DNA from: Basipetospora chlamydospora
Lineage: Eukaryota; Ascomycota; Sordariomycetes; Microascales
Assembly: GCA_001599675.1 (NCBI GenBank)
Contig: BCHP01000001.1
Span: 2,300,840 to 2,364,839, forward strand
Direction of reading: 5' to 3'
Length of the DNA stretch: 64,000 nucleotides
The translations under genes were made by a program, and so were the position numbers. Of this stretch, positions 58,384-64,000 are shown piece by piece. How positions within the stretch are numbered: position 1 is the stretch's first letter; each line of letters starts with the position of its first letter. The notes below the pieces were generated by a model. It was not told the origin of the DNA. It ran no database searches and saw only the letters and a list, made by a program, of their open reading frames with translations.

Positions 58384-58425
58384 ATGAGTGCTCGGATCCC
58401 CCGTATGAGTGCTCGGATCCCCCGT
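58384..58425. repeat. Perfect 21-bp tandem duplication
   Basis: A 21-bp unit starting ATGAGTGCTCGGATCC is present twice with no spacer, at 58384-58404 and 58405-58425, 26 bp after the second poly-C run. Confidence 0.85.
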
Positions 58426-61400
58426 TGCCTCCTTCAACCCCCTTCAACGCCACCTCCGGGAGAGCACGGCATCTTTCTCGTTGCACATCGGGTATCGAAA
58501 CAGCCGATGAGAGCTGCTATATACGCTACCTCGACTGCGTAATCCACCCAGTCCTAGACAGTGGCACAGTGGCAGTAGTTCAGACTATAGAACTATAGCC
58601 GAGAACACTCTTCTTGCATGGACTCTCTCGCTCCTCTTCTCCCGCAGCGGTGATTGAAGCTATCAGCAGCATCAATCATGTCGTGCGCATTATCCAGCTC
58701 GGCATGGTTACCGCGAACATTCCAAGACAACAGGTCAGCCGAAGAGGGAAGATAAGGGGAGAGAGGCCCACCGTCGTATCATCCCGGTCATCATGTCTCA
58801 TCGGCTTGTAGAAGGGGAGCGCGAGCTGGATTGCTGTGCTATTGTTGGTGACGTCTCTATATCACGTCTTCTCGTCGTCCGATCTCCGAGCCTTCATCAG
58901 ACCAAGAGCCGAGTGAGGGCAGCAGAAGAGCAGGTCTGGCGAGCCAGGCCGTGTGCGGCAAAAGAAGACACCGGCAAAGACGAGGAGCCCGGAGACTTGG
59001 CTTCTCAATTGCGTGATTTGCCGCGAGGAGATAGATGGGAGGCGACTTTGAGCTCACTTCGCTGGTGATTCCCTGTCTCTGCCGCCCGCCGTCACCACGC
59101 CCGGAGAATATGAAAGCTTGGCCCCAACGGAGGAAAAGGACAAGCAAGAAAAGCCCGCGGGGAAGAGCAGAAGGCTCCTCGCAGAGACAAACTCCGCCTC
59201 TGGAGAGGGCTCCCGCAGGCCCCACGTGGTTCCACGAGGGACACCTCGCTCCTCCCTCCCCCTCCCCTGCCCGGTCTCATCAACCCCCTGGGGCCATAGA
59301 GGCCATGCAAGTCAGTGGTCCACCAGGGAAGAGCTGACTTCGACCTCCGGGGAAGTAGACATGAGAGCTGATGGTAGAGCTGACTTCCTGTTCTCAAAAA
59401 GGAGAAAAAGCGGTTTACAACGACCGATGAGGGTCTCGGCTGAAAAGAAGGACTAAACGGATGGGGGGACAAAAATACTTGGTAGAAACCCCTAGGCTGG
59501 GCCACAAGTCACGGTTGCAGCCCTCGCTACTGCCATGATGACCGGGAAGGCGATGTCAGCGTCCTCGGTCTTCTACGTCGTGCCAGGGCAGCTGTGTACT
59601 CTGTAGAACTTCGCGGTCCATTTCCGGGGTGGACGGCTCGCTTAGCATCCCGCTTGGCAAAGAACGATGGAGGGCAAGTGGGCCATGACGATATGTAGCA
59701 CCTTCGGAGCGAGCGTAGTACATTCCGCCGGAGCAGGCCACCCACAGGTACAGGATCAACCACCTTGCTTCTTTCCGCCGCCCGGCCTCGTTCCAAATAC
59801 TCCCTCCTTCCCGTCCTTCCACGCATCCGCATACGAGTACGAGGTGCAGTGCGGGGTTGCGTGCTTGAGGCTAGAACGCAAGAAGAAACGGCCTCGCCGT
59901 CGGGCAATACCCGTTAATACCAATACAGTGTCCCCAGGTCCGTTGATAAAGGACTTATCGGGTGGGGCCCATGGACAGACCGATATCTGTTAGCTCATGT
60001 GTAGGCGATGCGAGATGACCTCGCCGTGTGCGGCCTCCGATGACTCTGCTTATGGCCGTTCCCTCCCGCCCATCGTTTTGCTGGTAGGCTTTGCCAGGGC
60101 AATATCTTTGTACCGTACTCGCAGGTGTCCAATCTGACAAGGTTCGGGAAGGGAAAACGAAGGGAAAAAAAAAGCAGGGCCCCGTGATGGTATGGAAGCG
60201 AATCCTACCGCGGCTCACGGAAAGAACATGTCCAGAAAATGGCATGCATATCTGCAGCACTGGCGGGGAGCCCCTCTCCTCTCTTCCCGTCGTCCGCACC
60301 CCCTTCCCCGCCCAACCCACCAGCTACGAGTACTCTCGCGGACAAGTCTTCCCCCCGAGGATTCATTACCCTTTAATCCCGTTGGATGCAAGGGTGCATG
60401 TACATGTATGAGTATGCGAGCATGTGCAGGGCAGCCGGCCCTCGCGTTGGTGAACCTTTCGGATCATGCACATTCTTTGCCGACAGCTGCCGCAACTCAA
60501 AAGCTGGAACACACACACGTCGAATCTGGACGAGTACCTGTGCGTGTCCCGCTGGCAATCCCGTACATCTCTGCGTAGCAACCCGTACCAGCCGGTGGGT
60601 CCGGAATTCTCTCGCTCGGTTTCTAAAGCGCCGATCAGTCACCCAGGTACTCGTATTGCGGAGTCCTCGTGCTGGTACTTGCGCTCGTACTCGGCGGGCA
60701 AGAAGGGTGGGAGAGGAGGGTGGGAATGGTATCATCTGTTTCGGCGCCAGCCTGCCTTGTGCTCCTCCGGAGACTTTAGGGCAAGCGAGTGGTTCTCTGC
60801 CAACTCTTGCTGGGGGGACCTCGGTGAGAAGTTGCGTTCGGGCGCATCGGAAGTTCGGGAGTTCAACGGATGTCGGTGTCAAGTCCGAGCCCAAATGGAG
60901 CTAGGATGCCGCTGAGACGTCCGAAGTAATATCGAGGTGCGCTCGAGAGTATGGGTACTCTCATATAGGACGGATCTCATAATATAGGAGGGTGTTCCGG
61001 AGTGAGGGCGGGGGTGGGGGGGTGGTGGTGGGGGGGGATAGGGATGCGGGATCCAGTACCGACTGACCGACGACCAGTAAACCTGAAGCAGCAGTGCTCT
61101 ATTCTTGTCCTCGAACAGTCGTACTGTGACTGGTCAACCACCACTTGATGTCCGTGAGCCGCGTCTGAGGTCAGGCAAGGGGAGCATAGAGGTTCCGCAA
61201 GCAGCGAGATTGGTGCGCCTGCCTTCTCCTCCCTCTTGAAGCACCCTGTCGATAACTATGAGCCGCTCATATCCTACCGGTATTAGCGATGCTCATGAAC
61301 AGGCCGAGACTGTGGCCGGTGTCCGCACCCAAATTAATACCTACTTATTGTGAAAGAACGGAAGCTAGAACCCCCAGTGAGAGGCGGCGACGTCAAGATT

Positions 61401-64000
61401 GAAAGAAGCAAGGGACTGGGACGTGACGGCATCGCATATAGTACGCTGTATCACGTACATACGACACGGAAGTAACTAGGAGGAACGTACCTTGGCCCTC
61501 AGTAATTACTCCGCCGTACGAGTGAGTATTCGAATATGATCCTCCCACGGCGGAAGACACGAACCCCCTTCCCGCACCCGGTTTGCGACCAGTGGGCCGT
61601 GGCCGTTCTCCAAGGGTAAGCGCTCAGACTTGTGTATGTATGTAATTACGAGTACGGATAGACAAGTTAATCTTCGTTTCGGAGTGCTATGTTAGCTTTC
61701 CGCCAGGTAGTATTGGGCGGACTTGGCCCTGGAAAACTTGGTACTCCGTATTATTACCACCTCTCTGTATGTACTCGCAGTTTCGTGGGACTCCGCACTC
61801 CAATGCGATAATTACGCCACAGGCGAAGAGCAGGTAGTACCGTATGAGCACGATTGTACTTCATCTTCAGAGGAGGGCGCTTGGTCTTGGGTGGTGGAGT
61901 CTATCACCACGCTCTTATTTTCTTTCTTTCCCCTCCGATCTTGTTATGGCAATCTCTCAAGCGGGGGGTCCGCCGTTGAGGATTTCCCCCCGCTTCAAGT
62001 TGGTTTCCAGGTTCCATCATGCATGCACTCTTGCCACTCTTCTTTGATGCGTAGCTCTGCGATCGGTGTCAGCACTCCATCGAATCCATCCATGGATCCA
62101 TCAACTCGCACAGCACGGAAGCTAGAAGAAGGGAGAGTAATTAAGTAAAGGGGGTGTGTCTTTTGCGAGCCGGTAATAGGAACCGTGATCGATGAGACAT
62201 CAAGCGATGTCACGCCGCTGGCAGCCCTTTCTTGGGGCGGGAACTGGAAACTGGAGCCGTAAAATTACCCCTCCCTCCCCCCCTCCAACCCCAACCCCAA
62301 ATGAAGTTGGGACGGCGGCCTTGTCTGGTTCGTATGCGGCGAGCCAGTTGTGGCAGCTGTCTTCCTGTGGCCGTAAATTGCAAGGATGGCCGAATGCCGC
62401 AGGGGGGTGTGGAGGGAAGAGGGGGCGATTGCCCACCGTCGCCGGATGTGGAGATGGGATGCGAGGATGCGACACCGTCATCCGCGTCTGATGAGCGCAC
62501 ATCGCTTCATCCGAACTGGAAGGGAACATTCTGGCCGATTATGCTCCACCTGGTCCTGGCCTGCGGGGACACCGAGTGAGCCCATCAGACGCCAGACATC
62601 AAGCCGACGAAGGAAGGCCATCACGGCGATAGTGATGCCCTAATGTACAGTACCTGTGTCTTGGTTGATGAGATGTAGATGGTGGACGGTGGTGATGGAT
62701 GGCACGGATGGTCCCGGTCGATGAAGTGGCCAGCCGCACTGGCGTAGACTCGCTGGCACCAACCTCCCAAGTTGAAGTTAATTACCGAGACTTGATTGAC
62801 GCTTCGATTGAGACTTCTGGTGACTTGGGATTGGATAACATAAGCTGCCTCTACTACTAACTAGGTACTTCGTAGGGGCCGCACGTGGTATGAACTTGGA
62901 AAGAGCTGTGATCCCATCATTGATCTGTATTGGGGTTATCGCCACTACTACGGCGGCACGACTGTGAGTGCAGATACGTTCGACTGATAGATTGATGGAA
63001 CTTGGCTACCTAGTAGCTTCTCCATCTCCCATCCTGATTGTCATCCATACTCTGCCGTACTATTGAAATCCCTTCATTCCTGCCGGAGTGGGTGTTGTGT
63101 CATCCGATGGAAGTGGAAGGTGCCAGTGTTCTTCAAGTCTCCCCAGCCCCTGCTACCTACTCGTACAGTAACCATAGCACATATTGATCAAATGTAGCGT
63201 CTCGTGCGGAATTGTATGCCAAAATCCTCGGCGGCGGTGTGTTATTATTATTATTATCTCAAGGTCGATTTTCTCCCCCGCCCCGTATCTTCGTCTGATC
63301 TTTTCTGCGTCTCCTGCGGCAGACTTGCATCCACTCCCTCTTGGCGTCTTACCCAAAGGGGTTCATTGTTTGGTACGAGCATAACGCAAGGGATGTGATG
63401 TGTGATCGATGTGATGGGGCTTGCATATCTGCGTATCCTCGCACCTGTCACACACCAATTTGGGCGCTGGACGCTACTGCAGTTAAAAGGCGTGGAGGAT
63501 ACGCTGAAAAATAAAATAAAAAGGCAAGTTGAACGGAGGGATCCGGTGGAGAAACAGGGGCTTCACATTCATCATTCCAGTCTGGAGAACCAGGCGCCAC
63601 TCACACCGGTTTCCGTTGCCTCCCGACTTCCTGGTCCCGTCCAGGGCCTCATGGTGTCATGATGTTTGGTTGAGCTCAAGAACCCACTATGAAATACGAG
63701 TAGTACGGTGTACTCCGACGAGCACCCATATTGGAGACCTCCTTCTCGAAGTCGAGGACGGGGTATCTATTCGTCTTCGCCCTCGCCTCGTCCTCCTAGG
63801 CTCAGGTGCCTTCGCAGGAAGGTGCCTCATAGGAGATTCGGATCGAAAAAAAACCCACCAACATGAGAGCCATCTGGGCGTTGGGGATATCATCGTCCGG
63901 ATCACGACTGCTCCGTACGATAACGTCCGGGGCCCAGGAACAGGGTAGTTATTGTTTGCGAGGACGGGGCAAGGATCTTGTATCCGGGCCGCTGGCAAAG

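Larger units (their letters stand above)
56982..64000. other. 7-kb gene-poor right end
   Basis: No supported gene after the Lon stop codon. Open frames up to 170 codons on both strands (for example 58009-58542 and 60386-60904) are low complexity or motif-free. It contains two long C runs, a 21-bp tandem duplication, an imperfect 22-bp duplication, and GAGTAC-type motifs at about 59830-59842, 60327-60336, 60646-60655, 61648-61657, 61741-61750 and 63697-63717. There are no AT-rich blocks typical of heavy RIP and no transposon remnants that I can recognise. Confidence 0.5.

Noticed and set aside
58009..58598. Proline-rich frames across the poly-C tract
   Set aside because: Produced by the C homopolymers themselves, which are open in three frames.

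Overview
This is nuclear DNA from a filamentous ascomycete (Pezizomycotina). A sordariomycete is most likely, judging from the protein families, but no species can be named. The evidence is short spliceosomal introns (about 60-280 bp) with GTAAGT-like donors, CTAAC/CTGAC-like branch sites and CAG/TAG acceptors; GC-rich exons; long regulatory spacers; and wholly fungal families. Exon joins were worked out by reading frame, splice signals and family conservation. No tRNA, rRNA, transposon, CRISPR array or prokaryote-like operon was recognised.

Layout: 3-7292 (+) 3' part of the lipid-transfer protein Csf1; 9264-12293 (+) elongation factor 2; 13189-15883 (+) a PWI/CCCH/RRM RNA-binding protein (RBM26/27, Rmn1 type); 17189-19149 (-) methylenetetrahydrofolate reductase; 21488-22819 (-) bZIP factor with a DUF3425-type C-terminus; 24492-25515 (+) single-pass membrane protein with a cysteine-rich outer domain; 27479-31326 (+) large homeodomain plus zinc-finger factor; 32121-33089 (+) conserved fungal protein of unknown function; 34143-36213 (+) MFS transporter; 36480-37163 (-) hypothetical protein whose frame continues upstream through four TAG codons; 39295-40032 (-) LSM4; 40701-42903 (-) MATE transporter; 44060-45220 (+) isopentenyl-diphosphate isomerase; 50114-51217 (+) GNAT acetyltransferase; 51844-52971 (-) RPA32; 53653-56981 (+) peroxisomal Lon protease ending in SRL. 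The last 7 kb (56982-64000), and 45221-50113, hold no gene that can be supported.

The genes do not form a pathway cluster. It is a mixed housekeeping neighbourhood (translation, one-carbon metabolism, RNA decay and processing, isoprenoid synthesis, DNA replication, peroxisome quality control) with two transcription factors and two transporters between. Divergent pairs share promoters (MATE/IDI1, RPA32/Lon, bZIP/membrane protein). Convergent pairs are CCCH protein/MTHFR, MFS/36480 ORF and GNAT/RPA32.

The most interesting items are the five-fold helical repeat in the homeodomain factor, the TAG-interrupted frame at 36480-37397, start codons isolated in exons of 3-8 nt, and a short GAGTAC/TACGGAGTA motif scattered through the spacers. 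Nothing resembling a new multi-gene system was found.
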